Of a stretch of DNA of 64,000 bases, positions 42,257 through 51,008 are shown one piece after another. The notes beneath the pieces were generated by a model. That model saw only the letters and a list, made by a program, of their open reading frames with translations, had not been told where the DNA came from and did no database searches. Numbering within the stretch: position 1 is the first letter of the stretch; the number at the start of each line of letters is the position of its first letter. This DNA comes from CBDCKN01 sp965219035 (GTDB lineage: Bacteria; Gemmatimonadota; Gemmatimonadetes; Longimicrobiales; Gaopeijiaceae). The DNA lies in contig CBDCMR010000004.1 in NCBI GenBank assembly GCA_965219035.1, forward strand, positions 1,302,001 through 1,366,000, in the 5' to 3' direction. The position numbers and the translations under genes are program-made.

Positions 42257-43393
42257 ATGAATATTCACGAATATCAGGCGAAGGAGATCCTTCGCTCCAA
42301 GGGCATTCCAGTGCCGCCCGGGGAGGTAGCCACCACGCCCGACGAAGCCGTCCAGATCGCCGAGAAGTACGGTGGCATGGTGGTGGTGAAGGCACAGGTC
42401 CACACCGGTGGGCGGGGTAAAGCCGGAGGCGTGAAGTTGGCCAAGACTCCCGACGAGGTGCGGGAGCACGCCGAGAACATTCTCGGCATGACCATCTCCA
42501 GCCTCACCGTGGAGAAGGTCTTGATCACCCCGGCAGAGGACATCGACACCGAGGCCTACGTGGGTGTTCTCATCGATCGCGGCTCCCAGGCCGCCACGTT
42601 CATGGTGTCCTCCGAGGGGGGAATCGACATCGAGGAGGTGGCGCACACCAATCCCGACGCCATCCGCAAGCTCACGGTGGATCCGCGCTATGGGCTCATG
42701 GACCACCAGGCTTTCTGGCTGGCCAACGCTCTCTACGACGATCCGGCACTGATCAAGCAGACCTCCAAGATCATCCGGCAGCTCTACGACGCTTTCACCT
42801 CGAGTGGCGCATCGATGCTGGAGATCAATCCGCTGATCACCACCACCGCCGGCGAAGTTAAGGCCATCGACGCCAAGATGAGCATCGACGACAGCGAGCT
42901 CTTCAGGCAGCCCGAGATCGCGGAGTACCGGGATCTGTCGGCGGAGCCGTGGGCCGAGACCAAGGCTCGCGAGGCGAACCTCAGCTACGTGAAGCTCGAC
43001 GGCAACGTGGGCTGCTGTGTGAACGGAGCCGGCTTGGCCATGGCCACCATGGACCTGGTGAAGTACTACGGCGGGGAGCCGGCGAACTTCCTGGACATCG
43101 GAGGATCGTCGAACCCCGAGAAGGTCGTGGCCGCCCTGGAGATCATCAGCTCCGATTCCAACGTGGACGTGATCCTGTTCAACATCTTCGGAGGGATCAC
43201 GCGCTGTGACGACGTGGCGAAGGGCATCGTGGAGGCCACCCGGAGCATCGACATCGAGCCCCCCATCGTGATCCGCCTCACGGGGACCAACGAGAAGGAA
43301 GGACTGGAGATTCTGGCCGAGGCGGGCTTTTCGGCTTTCACCTCCATGGACGACATCGTCGAGCGGGCCGTGCAGATGGCCGCAGAAGCGTGA
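42257..43393 (+). CDS. sucC: Succinate-CoA ligase, beta subunit
   Basis: This is the beta subunit of succinyl-CoA synthetase (378 residues), an ATP-grasp protein that couples succinyl-CoA cleavage to nucleotide triphosphate synthesis in the citric acid cycle. The start MNIHEYQAKEILRSKGIPVP is standard. GGRGKAGGVKL near 49-59 lies in the nucleotide-binding region, and FLDIGGSSNPEKV near 279-291 with NIFGGITRCDDVAKGI near 311-326 in the C-terminal ligase domain. ATG 42257 is chosen over the longer frame from 42203. The alpha subunit follows after 38 bp. Confidence 0.96.
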   Translation: MNIHEYQAKEILRSKGIPVPPGEVATTPDEAVQIAEKYGGMVVVKAQVHTGGRGKAGGVKLAKTPDEVREHAENILGMTISSLTVEKVLITPAEDIDTEAYVGVLIDRGSQAATFMVSSEGGIDIEEVAHTNPDAIRKLTVDPRYGLMDHQAFWLANALYDDPALIKQTSKIIRQLYDAFTSSGASMLEINPLITTTAGEVKAIDAKMSIDDSELFRQPEIAEYRDLSAEPWAETKAREANLSYVKLDGNVGCCVNGAGLAMATMDLVKYYGGEPANFLDIGGSSNPEKVVAALEIISSDSNVDVILFNIFGGITRCDDVAKGIVEATRSIDIEPPIVIRLTGTNEKEGLEILAEAGFSAFTSMDDIVERAVQMAAEA

Positions 43394-43431
43394 CGCCGGC
43401 GACGATGGAATACGAGCCAATGAGACGATAG

Positions 43432-44334
43432 ATGGCGATTTTGGTCGACGAAAAAACGAAACTGGTCGTCCAGGGCATCACGGGAAGGGACGGTTCCTTC
43501 CACACGGCCCAGATGATCGAGTACGGCACGGATGTGGTGGCCGGAGTTACGCCGGGGAAGGGGGGTCAGACATTCGAGGGCCCCAACGGAGTCTCCGTCC
43601 CCATCTTCAACTCCATGGATCGCGCCGTGGCGGAGACCGGGGCCAACGCCTCGATCGTCTACGTGCCGCCCGCCTTCGCGGCCGGAGCCATCGAGGAGGC
43701 GACCGACGCGGGCGTCGATCTGGTCGTGGCCATCACGGAGGGGATTCCGGTCCTGGACATGGCCCGGGCCCACGCCTTCGCCCGCGATCGGGGCACCCGA
43801 CTCTTGGGGCCGAACTGCCCCGGTTTGATCTCGCCCGAAAAGGCAAAGGTCGGGATCATTCCGGATCAGATCGTGACTCCGGGTCCCGTAGGCGTGATCT
43901 CCCGGTCCGGCACTCTCACGTATGAGGCGGTCATCCAACTGACCGACGCCGGTATCGGACAGACGACCTGCGTCGGTATCGGAGGTGATCCGCTCATCGG
44001 CACTAACTTCGTGGACGCACTCGAGGCGTTCGCCGCTGATCCCGATACCCAAGCCATCGTGATGATCGGGGAGATCGGCGGCACCGACGAGCAGGAAGCC
44101 GCGACCTGGGTGAAGGAGAACCTGGAGATTCCGGTGGTAGGCTTCATCGCCGGCCAGACCGCTCCTCCGGGTCGACGCATGGGCCATGCCGGTGCGATCA
44201 TCAGCGGCTCCGCAGGAACGGCGGAGGAGAAGACGAAGGCCTTCGAAGACAACGGGATAAGCGTGGCGAGGCGCCCCGTGGACATCGTGGACCTGATCCG
44301 GGACGCCATTGGAGTAAAGGCGAGTGGCCTGTAA
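43432..44334 (+). CDS. sucD: Succinate-CoA ligase, alpha subunit
   Basis: The alpha subunit (300 residues) binds CoA and carries the phosphohistidine. The opening MAILVDEKTKLVVQGITGRD places the CoA-binding Rossmann fold at the N-terminus, RLLGPNCPGLISPEKAKVGI near 123-142 is family-specific, and the active His is in GRRMGHAGAIISG near 243-255. The length is about normal for SucD. It pairs with sucC upstream. Confidence 0.96.
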   Translation: MAILVDEKTKLVVQGITGRDGSFHTAQMIEYGTDVVAGVTPGKGGQTFEGPNGVSVPIFNSMDRAVAETGANASIVYVPPAFAAGAIEEATDAGVDLVVAITEGIPVLDMARAHAFARDRGTRLLGPNCPGLISPEKAKVGIIPDQIVTPGPVGVISRSGTLTYEAVIQLTDAGIGQTTCVGIGGDPLIGTNFVDALEAFAADPDTQAIVMIGEIGGTDEQEAATWVKENLEIPVVGFIAGQTAPPGRRMGHAGAIISGSAGTAEEKTKAFEDNGISVARRPVDIVDLIRDAIGVKASGL

Positions 44335-44380
44335 CCGATGATCGATTGGAATTCGAGTTGAGTCCTCGACGGAGGACGAC

Positions 44381-45274
44381 ATGAAGTTCATGGACTTACT
44401 CGGCCACAGTGGGATTCTGGTCCCATTGGACGCACCGGACCTCGAAGGCGCACTCGCGGTCGCTCTGGAGGCCGTAGAGGGCTTCACCCCCGAGAGGGCC
44501 GCACGGGTAGCCATCGACCTCGCCTCGGGATCCGCCGGCGAGGTGGCCCGCGTCCACAACCAGGTCGTCGTCGTTCTCGCCCAAGAGGAGACGCTGGAGT
44601 CGGTGTCTGCCGTGCTCGGAATGTCGCCGGAGCCCTTCCAGGTGAACGCTGCAAGGGATGACGGGCCGACTGCGGCGCGAGTTCTCGTGTTGCTAGTGAC
44701 GCCGCGCCGGTTCGCCACGCTGAAGCATCAGATGTTGCCGGCGCTGGTCCGGTTCTTCCGCGAGGAAGAGAGGGCGGGGCCGCTCTTGGCCGCCAAGTCG
44801 GTCGATGCCGTGAAGAGCCTCAAGAGCCTCATGGAGATCGAGCTCAACGAACGCCTCTTGGTGGAGGATGTTCTCTCGCCCCTCCAGTACCGCGTCTATT
44901 CGGACACACCCTACACCGAAGTGGTGGACCTGATGGTGCGACGAGGACTGAAGTCCGTGCCGGTCGTGGGAGAGGACTACGAGTTCCTCGGTATCATCAC
45001 GACGGGCGACGCCATGAAGCACGTGGTCGCCAAGACCCAAACAGAAGAGGCTGGAGAGCCGCAGGACACGACGCCTCTGCGGGAGCCCACGGCCCGTGAG
45101 ATCATGACCCGGAGCGTCATGTGCGTCTCGGAGGATCAGAGCCTCATGGAGGCGGCGTTCATCATGGTGAACAGGGACGTCGAAGAGCTCCCCGTCATAC
45201 GGGAGGGTGAAATGGTCGGCTTCCTCACCCGAGGAGAAGTGCTGCGGCTGCTATTCGGGCCCACAGAGAGCTGA
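44381..45274 (+). CDS. PTS EIIA-like domain fused to a CBS pair
   Basis: The 297-residue protein joins two regulatory modules. Residues about 1-150 resemble the fructose/mannitol-type PTS EIIA fold (FMDLLGHSGILVPLDAPDLE, GEVARVHNQVVVVLAQEETL), with His59 where the phospho-His of EIIA is expected, although the usual G-I-(A)-(I/V)-PHA motif is lost. Residues about 160-220 and 235-295 are two CBS domains (YTEVVDLMVRRGLKSVPVVG; AREIMTRSVMCVSEDQSLME), which usually bind adenosine nucleotides. No EI/HPr or permease genes are near. GGAGG precedes ATG 44381. Placed beside sucCD and ndk, it may sense energy charge; that is inference. Confidence 0.72.
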   Translation: MKFMDLLGHSGILVPLDAPDLEGALAVALEAVEGFTPERAARVAIDLASGSAGEVARVHNQVVVVLAQEETLESVSAVLGMSPEPFQVNAARDDGPTAARVLVLLVTPRRFATLKHQMLPALVRFFREEERAGPLLAAKSVDAVKSLKSLMEIELNERLLVEDVLSPLQYRVYSDTPYTEVVDLMVRRGLKSVPVVGEDYEFLGIITTGDAMKHVVAKTQTEEAGEPQDTTPLREPTAREIMTRSVMCVSEDQSLMEAAFIMVNRDVEELPVIREGEMVGFLTRGEVLRLLFGPTES

Positions 45275-45303
45275 GACATCGTTGCCCGGAGGAATGAAGT
45301 CAT

Positions 45304-45723
45304 ATGAGCTCTACGCTCGCGATCATCAAGCCGGATGCCGTAGGGTCCGGCCTCGCGCGAAAGATTCTGGCACACCTGGAGGATGCGGGGTTCACCGTGT
45401 GCGCGATCAAGATGACGCGCCTGGATCCCGACCAAGCGGGCGTGTTCTACGAGGTTCACAAGGAGCGACCCTTCTACGACTCGCTCGTGAGCTTCATGAC
45501 ATCGGGTACGGTGATTCCCATGGTTCTCCAAGCCGACGATGCCGTCGCGAAGCTGCGGCAGATCATCGGCGCAACGGATCCGGCTGAAGCCGACGAAGGG
45601 ACGATCCGGCGACTCTACGCGGAATCGAAGGAGCGGAACGCCATTCACGCGTCCGATTCCGACGAGAATGCCGCGGCCGAGATCGCTTTCTTCTTCTCGC
45701 GCCACGAGCGCCTCGAGCTTTAG
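45304..45723 (+). CDS. ndk: Nucleoside diphosphate kinase
   Basis: The enzyme transfers the gamma-phosphate between nucleoside triphosphates through a phospho-His. The 139-residue protein has TLAIIKPDAV at the start, FYEVHKERPFYDSLVSFMTS near 48-67, and the active His115 in RNAIHASDSDENA. It follows the EIIA/CBS gene by 29 bp. The stop codon TAG at 45721-45723 is formed by the TA flank and first G of a full-length repeat element. Confidence 0.96.
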   Translation: MSSTLAIIKPDAVGSGLARKILAHLEDAGFTVCAIKMTRLDPDQAGVFYEVHKERPFYDSLVSFMTSGTVIPMVLQADDAVAKLRQIIGATDPAEADEGTIRRLYAESKERNAIHASDSDENAAAEIAFFFSRHERLEL

Positions 45724-46171
45724 AGGCCTGTTGAAGAAGTGGGGCGAGCCGCGTTAGGAGCGCCGACAAGCGCTAGCGCGCTTGTTACCGCCCAGATCCT
45801 AGGCGGTGCTCCGCAGTCATAGCCATAGCTACAGCAAGGAGTTCCAACAACGGGGGCACCGCGCGAAGCGTGGTCGGCCCCGTGCTGCCCTGACCGGGCA
45901 CCGACAGGGCGCCAGCCCTGTTGGTCGGGCGAAGGGGGGTTGCGAGCCCATAGTGCGTCTCTCTTCCTCGGACCACGGCCTTCGGCCGCGGTGCCCGCCT
46001 TGCTACGCCTCGTCATCGTTCGTTCTTCGCCTTCGGCTCAGGTGTCGCTGAACACCACTGCACGACGTCGAACACCAGGTCCGCGACGTTCTCTGATCTC
46101 CGCAAGACCGGGGTACCCGCGCCGAAGGCGTGGGTCGCGCGGCCGCACCCCACTTCTTCAACAGGCCTCTA
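45721..46171 (+). mobile_element. Full-length GAGGCCTG-type TA-flanked element
   Basis: TA dinucleotides at 45721-45722 and 46170-46171 flank perfect 22-bp inverted repeats (45723-45744 and 46148-46169) that begin GAGGCCTGTTGAAGAAGTGG. The 447 bp between the TA pairs hold no gene; a minus-strand frame MSALLTRLAPLLQQ is only the end sequence read through. Interior features are hairpins such as CACCGCGCGAAGCGTGGT and ACCACGGCCTTCGGCCGCGGT, which also occur in the other element group. It is the best copy for defining the family. The rest of the ndk to DUF177 gap holds only a promoter. Confidence 0.88.
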
Positions 46172-46214
46172 GGGAACCTCTGCACAAGTCTTGTGGACAG
46201 GGGGTTTTCCCGCG

Positions 46215-46243
46215 TTGACTCCCCTGTAGGGTTGGGGTAGGTT
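46215..46243 (+). promoter_or_regulatory. Candidate promoter of the DUF177-rpmF-fab cluster
   Basis: TTGACT at 46215-46220 and TAGGTT at 46238-46243 are separated by 17 bp. Transcription would begin near 46250, two bases before the ATG of the DUF177 gene, which has no Shine-Dalgarno (GGTTTTTTTTCT precedes it). This points to a leaderless mRNA. Confidence 0.45.
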
Positions 46244-46251
46244 TTTTTTCT

Positions 46252-46767
46252 ATGCTCAGAGTCGACCTGGCTCACTTGAAGCGGGAGCGATCGCTGCAAG
46301 TAGAGGGATTCCTCGAGCCGGATCAGCATTCCTTCGAGGGATGCGCCTTCGTGCTCGAGAAGCCCCTCCATGTGGTCCTGACGGCTGCGTGGGCCGGCTC
46401 GGGTGAGGTCGTCCTGCGCGGTAGGCTCAGGGGCTCTGTTGCCCAAGCTTGCCGTCGCTGTCTCGAACCGGTCGAGCGGACGGTGGATGCCGAGATCACG
46501 ATGATCTTCGCCCCGTCGGAGTTGTTGGAGGACGACGACCAGGAGACACGCCGTATCGAGCCGAGCCAACGTAAGGTCGACCTGGGACCGCATCTTCGTG
46601 ATGAGTTGATCATGTCGGTGCAGACCTACGTGGCGTGCCGAGAGGATTGCAGAGGCTTGTGCGCCGGGTGCGGGATGAACCTGAACGAGGCTGATTGCCA
46701 GTGCTCGATGGAGGACTTGGACCCGAGGTGGGATGCACTGCGAGCACTCAGGAGCGAGAGAACATGA
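46252..46767 (+). CDS. DUF177 (YceD-like) protein
   Basis: The 171-residue protein is the DUF177 partner usually found before rpmF. It has the conserved CRRCLEPVERTVDAEI near 64-79 and a C-terminal Cys-rich segment CREDCRGLCAGCGMNLNEAD near 125-144. In E. coli the homologue YceD is linked to 23S rRNA accumulation; a precise role is not known. The gene is 3 bp from rpmF. There is no Shine-Dalgarno ahead of ATG 46252, and a promoter lies only 9 bp upstream. Confidence 0.88.
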   Translation: MLRVDLAHLKRERSLQVEGFLEPDQHSFEGCAFVLEKPLHVVLTAAWAGSGEVVLRGRLRGSVAQACRRCLEPVERTVDAEITMIFAPSELLEDDDQETRRIEPSQRKVDLGPHLRDELIMSVQTYVACREDCRGLCAGCGMNLNEADCQCSMEDLDPRWDALRALRSERT

Positions 46768-46770
46768 CCG

Positions 46771-46953
46771 ATGGCTGTTCCGAAGAAAAAGATCTCCAAG
46801 CAGCGCAAGCGTAAGCGCCGCACGCATTACAAGGCCGAGCCCGTGGTGACCAACACCTGCTCCCGGTGCGGGGATCCCAAGATCCCACACCGAGTGTGCC
46901 CGAGCTGTGGGTACTACGGGGGTGAGCAGGTGATCGAGCCGGACCTGGACTGA
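46771..46953 (+). CDS. rpmF: 50S ribosomal protein L32
   Basis: The 60-residue bL32 begins MAVPKKKISKQRKRKRRTHY, the standard basic N-terminus that binds 23S rRNA. Four cysteines in CSRCGDPKIPHRVCPSC form the zinc-ribbon variant (C+ form), so the protein should bind zinc and no Zur-regulated replacement is implied. It stands between the DUF177 gene and plsX, the usual arrangement. Confidence 0.97.
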   Translation: MAVPKKKISKQRKRKRRTHYKAEPVVTNTCSRCGDPKIPHRVCPSCGYYGGEQVIEPDLD

Positions 46954-46978
46954 CCTTCCGGCCACGGGATCAAGCGAG

Positions 46979-47974
46979 GTGCGGATTGCCCTGGACGCCA
47001 TGGGCGCCGACCAGGCCCCGGCTATTGAGGTGGCCGGAGCGGTCAGTGCTCTCCAGGATTCCCAATCGGACGTCGAGATCCTCCTGGTGGGGGATCGAGC
47101 TGCCCTCGAGTCCGAGCTCGCGCTTCATCAGGACTTTCCAGAGGACCGGCTGAGCATCGTCCACGCCCCCGACCGGGTGTTGCCGGGCGAGCCTCCTTCC
47201 ACCGTTCTTCGTCGCAAGCCGGAATCCTCCATCGCCATCGGCCTGGGCCTCCACCGGAAGGGAGAGGCCGACGCCTTCATCAGTGCCGGATCGACGGGCG
47301 CCGTCATGGCGGCCTCACTGTTCATCCTCCGCCCTCTCCAGGGCGTGGATCGACCGGCCATCGGAGCCGTGGTCCCTACGGCCGACGGCCCACTCCTTCT
47401 TCTCGACGCCGGCGCCAACGTGGACTGCAAACCCCATCAGCTCATCCAGTTCGCTCGCTTGGGGAAGGTCTACGCTCAGGATCTCATGGACATCGCAAGC
47501 CCGCGCGTGGGCCTTCTGAACATCGGGGAGGAGCCAAAGAAGGGTGACGAGCTCGCCGTGGCAACCTACCAGGGCCTCGTGGAGAGCGGCCTCAACTTCG
47601 TCGGCAACGTCGAAGGCCGGGGTATCGTCGAGGGCGCCTGCGACGTTCTGGTGTGTGACGGTTTCGTCGGCAACGTGCTTCTCAAGTTCTACGAGTCCGT
47701 CGCCAGCTTCATCGTGAGCCTTCTCACCAACGCCCTCGGCGAGATCCAGTCGAACCACGACCTGGACGCAGTGTTTCGTCTCCTCGATTATACCGAGACG
47801 GGTGGCGCACCTCTCCTCGGCGTGAACGGGATTCCCATCATCTGCCACGGAGGATCCCCACCCAAGGCCATCCGGAACGCCATCGGCGTGGCGGACAGGG
47901 CTGCACGGGCGTCGATGGTGTCCCACTTCGAGAAGGAGCTCAGGTCGCCGGTCGTTCAAGGCGGCACGGTATGA
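46979..47974 (+). CDS. plsX: Phosphate acyltransferase PlsX
   Basis: PlsX converts acyl-ACP to acyl-phosphate for phospholipid synthesis. The 331-residue protein opens RIALDAMGADQAP, with AFISAGSTGAVMAASLF near 98-114, LLLDAGANVDCKP near 140-152 and VCDGFVGNVLLKFYE near 225-239. GTG 46979 is the only start that fits the family opening. The 3' end overlaps fabH by ATGA. It is peripheral to the membrane and has no helices. Confidence 0.94.
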   Translation: MRIALDAMGADQAPAIEVAGAVSALQDSQSDVEILLVGDRAALESELALHQDFPEDRLSIVHAPDRVLPGEPPSTVLRRKPESSIAIGLGLHRKGEADAFISAGSTGAVMAASLFILRPLQGVDRPAIGAVVPTADGPLLLLDAGANVDCKPHQLIQFARLGKVYAQDLMDIASPRVGLLNIGEEPKKGDELAVATYQGLVESGLNFVGNVEGRGIVEGACDVLVCDGFVGNVLLKFYESVASFIVSLLTNALGEIQSNHDLDAVFRLLDYTETGGAPLLGVNGIPIICHGGSPPKAIRNAIGVADRAARASMVSHFEKELRSPVVQGGTV

Positions 47975-48963
47975 AGACGCCGAAGTCCCTGGTCGAGATC
48001 GTCTCTACGGGGCGCTACCTGCCGGACCGTGTGCTCACCAATCACGAGCTCGAAGGCATGGTGGACACCACCGACCAGTGGATCACCGACCGCACGGGCA
48101 TCAAGGAACGTCGTATTGCCTGCGCGCAGACCACCGTTGCCGACATGGGGGCCTCCGCCGCTCGCATTGCCATGGAGCGGGCGGAGGTCGAGCCGGGAGA
48201 GATCGATATCCTGATCGTCTCGACCGCCACTCCCGACCGTCTGCTCCCGTCTACGGCGTGCGATATGCAGGCGCTGCTGGGAGCCGGCAACGCCGTGGCC
48301 CTCGACGTCTTGGCAGCCTGCTCCGGCTGGCTGTACGGGCTCACCATGGCCGAGGGATACCTGACGGCCGGTCGCGGAGAGATCGCTCTGGTCGTGGCCG
48401 CGGAGAAGATGAGCTCCATCACCGACTGGAAAGATCGCTCCACGTGTGTGCTCTTCGGAGACGGGGCCGGAGCCGGCGTGGTGCGGAGGTCCGACGGATC
48501 GAAAGGCATCCTGGGCACCCATCACGGCTCGGACGGCAATCTGGCCGAGCTGCTGTATCGGCCGGCGGGTGGAGCCGCCGTGCCGATGGACGAAGAAGTG
48601 CTCAGGAGCGGCGAGCACCTCGTGCGCATGGCAGGGCGGGAGGTGTTCAAGAGCGCCGTCCGCTCCATGTCCGAGGCCGCGAACCTCGCGCTCAAGCAGT
48701 CGGGTCTCACCGCCGAGGACGTGGACCTGATGGTCCCCCACCAGGCCAACATCCGTATCATCGAGGCCACGGCCCGTTACTCGGGCATTCCCATGAAGAG
48801 GGTCTTCGTGAACGTGGATCGCTACGGGAACATAAGCTCGGCGACCATTCCGGTAGCTCTGGACGAGGCCGTGGAAGAGGGTAGGTTGCGCCCGGACATG
48901 AACGTCCTGACAGTCGCCTTCGGCGCCGGCCTCACGTGGGGGGCCATGGCCCTCCGCTGGTAG
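47971..48963 (+). CDS. fabH: 3-oxoacyl-ACP synthase III
   Basis: FabH starts fatty acid synthesis by condensing acetyl-CoA (or a branched starter) with malonyl-ACP. The 330-residue thiolase-fold enzyme shows the Cys in LAACSGWLYGL, His in VPHQANIRII and Asn in DRYGNISSATIP, that is the full Cys-His-Asn triad. DQWITDRTGIKERRIA near 35-50 is typical. Whether straight or branched starters are preferred cannot be told from the sequence. It overlaps plsX. Confidence 0.95.
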   Translation: MKTPKSLVEIVSTGRYLPDRVLTNHELEGMVDTTDQWITDRTGIKERRIACAQTTVADMGASAARIAMERAEVEPGEIDILIVSTATPDRLLPSTACDMQALLGAGNAVALDVLAACSGWLYGLTMAEGYLTAGRGEIALVVAAEKMSSITDWKDRSTCVLFGDGAGAGVVRRSDGSKGILGTHHGSDGNLAELLYRPAGGAAVPMDEEVLRSGEHLVRMAGREVFKSAVRSMSEAANLALKQSGLTAEDVDLMVPHQANIRIIEATARYSGIPMKRVFVNVDRYGNISSATIPVALDEAVEEGRLRPDMNVLTVAFGAGLTWGAMALRW

Positions 48964-48997
48964 ATGCCGAAGCGAACCTGAGAGCCGCTTCCGAGCC

Positions 48998-49921
48998 ATG
49001 TCCCTAGCACTTCTTTTCCCCGGACAGGGGTCTCAGCACGTCGGAATGGGCCGAGAGCTGGCTGAGGCATACCCTCTAGCGGCTCAGACCTTCGAGGAGG
49101 CCGACGACGTCCTGAGATTCGGGATTTCGCGGCTGGCTTGGGAAGGCCCGGAGGACGAGCTCGTTCTCACGCAGAACGCCCAGCCCGCCATGCTCACGCA
49201 CTCCACCGCCGTGTACCGCGTCATCTCCGATCGGATCGGTGACGTCGGAATGGCCGCAGGGCACTCCCTGGGCGAGTTCTCGGCTCACGTGGCCGCGGGG
49301 ACTCTCGACTTCGCCGATGCCCTGAAGACCGTCCGGCTGAGAGGCGAGCTCATGTATTCGGCGGGACAGGATCGCCTCGGCACCATGGCGGCCGTGCTGG
49401 GGCTGGACGACGACGTCCTGATATCGGTCTGCGTGCAGGCCAGCGCCGAGGCCGGGATCTGCGTACCGGCCAACTTCAACTCCCGGGGACAGATCGTGAT
49501 CAGCGGGGACGCGGCCGGGGTCGAACGAGCCATGGAGCTGGCCTTGGAGGAAGGCGCGAAGAGAGTCGTGAAGCTGAGCGTGTCGGGCGCCTTCCACTCG
49601 CCCCTCATGGCGCCCGCCGAGGACGGCCTCCGGGAGCACCTGGAAGAGACCGACTTCAGGGACCTGAACTACCCAGTGGTGGCAAACGTGACCGCGGAGC
49701 CCGTGACCTCCGGCGCCGCGGCACGCGACCTCCTCATCCGCCAGTTGACCTCTCCCGTGCGCTGGGCCGCATCGGTGGGGCAGATGGTGGAGTCGCGGGT
49801 AGATGAATTCCTCGAGCTCGGCCCGGGCTCGGTGCTCCGAGGACTGAATCGAAGAAACGCCAAGAGCATTCCCTGTAGCTCCCTCGGGGAGCCCGAGGAT
49901 CTGGAAAACTGGGAAGGCTGA
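48998..49921 (+). CDS. fabD: Malonyl CoA-acyl carrier protein transacylase
   Basis: FabD loads malonyl groups onto ACP. The 307-residue protein begins LALLFPGQGSQHVGMGREL and contains the nucleophile in GHSLGEFSAHVAAG near 88-101 and the His in VSGAFHSPLMAPAE near 196-209. The conserved Arg of the malonyl-specific pocket lies in KTVRLRGELM. It is 34 bp after fabH and 10 bp before fabG. Confidence 0.95.
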   Translation: MSLALLFPGQGSQHVGMGRELAEAYPLAAQTFEEADDVLRFGISRLAWEGPEDELVLTQNAQPAMLTHSTAVYRVISDRIGDVGMAAGHSLGEFSAHVAAGTLDFADALKTVRLRGELMYSAGQDRLGTMAAVLGLDDDVLISVCVQASAEAGICVPANFNSRGQIVISGDAAGVERAMELALEEGAKRVVKLSVSGAFHSPLMAPAEDGLREHLEETDFRDLNYPVVANVTAEPVTSGAAARDLLIRQLTSPVRWAASVGQMVESRVDEFLELGPGSVLRGLNRRNAKSIPCSSLGEPEDLENWEG

Positions 49922-49931
49922 GAAACCGGAC

Positions 49932-50669
49932 ATGAACGAGTTGAGCGGACATATCACCCTGGTCACCGGCGGGTCCCGCGGGATCGGCCTGGCCGTCTCG
50001 CAGGAGCTAGCCCGTGCCGGGTGCAAGGTGGCGGTGATCGGCCGGAACCAAGAAACGGCCAACGCGGCAGCGGCGGGCCTCGAAGGCGAGGACCACCGGG
50101 CCTACGGCTGCGACGTCAGCGATGGCGAAAGCGTCGCGTCCGTCGCTGACCAGGTTACGAAGGATCTGGGTCCCGTCGACATTCTGGTGAACAACGCGGG
50201 GATCACCCGGGACAACCTCTTCATCCGCATGAAGGAGGAGGAGTGGGACGACGTCCTCGCGGTGAACCTAAAGGGTGCCTTCAACATGACGAAGGCCTTG
50301 GCACGAGGCATGATGAGGCGGCGGAGTGGGGTGATCCTCAACGTCACATCCGTAGTCGGCCTAATCGGCAACGCCGGTCAGGCGAACTACGCCGCGTCCA
50401 AGGCCGGCCTCATCGGCTTCACCAAGAGCATCGCCAAGGAGCTGGCGTCCCGAGGGGTGCGGTGCAATGCCATCGCACCGGGTTTCATCACCACGGACAT
50501 GACCGCCGAGCTCCCCGAAGCGACCATCGAGGAACTCCATGCCAGGATCCCCCTGGGTCACCTGGGCGAGCCGTCCGACGTGGCTGGCCTGGTACGCTTT
50601 CTCGCCGGACCTGCTGCCCGCTACATTACCGGACAGGTCATTTCGGTGGACGGCGGGATGGTGATGTGA
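49932..50669 (+). CDS. fabG: 3-oxoacyl-ACP reductase
   Basis: FabG reduces 3-oxoacyl-ACP with NADPH. The 245-residue short-chain dehydrogenase has the glycine motif VTGGSRGIG near 12-20, NNAGITRDN near 89-97, Ser in NVTSVVG near 137-143, and YAASKAG with the Tyr/Lys pair near 152-158. The end ITGQVISVDGGMVM is typical of FabG. The ATG is 10 bp after fabD. Confidence 0.95.
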   Translation: MNELSGHITLVTGGSRGIGLAVSQELARAGCKVAVIGRNQETANAAAAGLEGEDHRAYGCDVSDGESVASVADQVTKDLGPVDILVNNAGITRDNLFIRMKEEEWDDVLAVNLKGAFNMTKALARGMMRRRSGVILNVTSVVGLIGNAGQANYAASKAGLIGFTKSIAKELASRGVRCNAIAPGFITTDMTAELPEATIEELHARIPLGHLGEPSDVAGLVRFLAGPAARYITGQVISVDGGMVM

Positions 50670-50735
50670 GGGAGGTCGGCTCTCGATATTTCAATGCTAC
50701 TTATGGCAGGAAGTACTCACCCTTACGGAGGTACC

Positions 50736-50975
50736 ATGGCTGACAACACGGCATCGAAGGTCAAGGAGATCATCATCAACGAGCTGGGCGTCGATCCGGA
50801 AAAGGTCACAGCGGAGGCGTCGTTCGTGGACGACCTCGGAGCCGATTCCCTCGACACGGTAGAGCTGGTGATGGCCTTCGAGGAGGAGTTCACCATCGAC
50901 ATCCCCGACGAAGACGCGGAGCAGATGAGAACCGTGGGGGACGCGATCGCCTACATCGAGAAAAACGCTGAGTAG
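50736..50975 (+). CDS. acpP: Acyl carrier protein
   Basis: AcpP is the 79-residue acidic carrier of growing acyl chains. The phosphopantetheine attachment Ser38 is in DLGADSLDTVELVMAFEEEF, the classic motif. ATG 50736 has GGAGG five bases upstream; a frame start at 50694 would add 14 residues unlike the family. It sits between fabG and fabF as usual. Confidence 0.97.
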   Translation: MADNTASKVKEIIINELGVDPEKVTAEASFVDDLGADSLDTVELVMAFEEEFTIDIPDEDAEQMRTVGDAIAYIEKNAE

Positions 50976-51008
50976 GCACCCCCGCATCAACCTTCAGGAC
51001 ATTCGAGC

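Noticed and set aside
45563..45769. Short minus-strand frame MSALLTRLAPLLQQ over the ndk end
   Set aside because: It is a read-through of the repeat-element end and the reverse of ndk.
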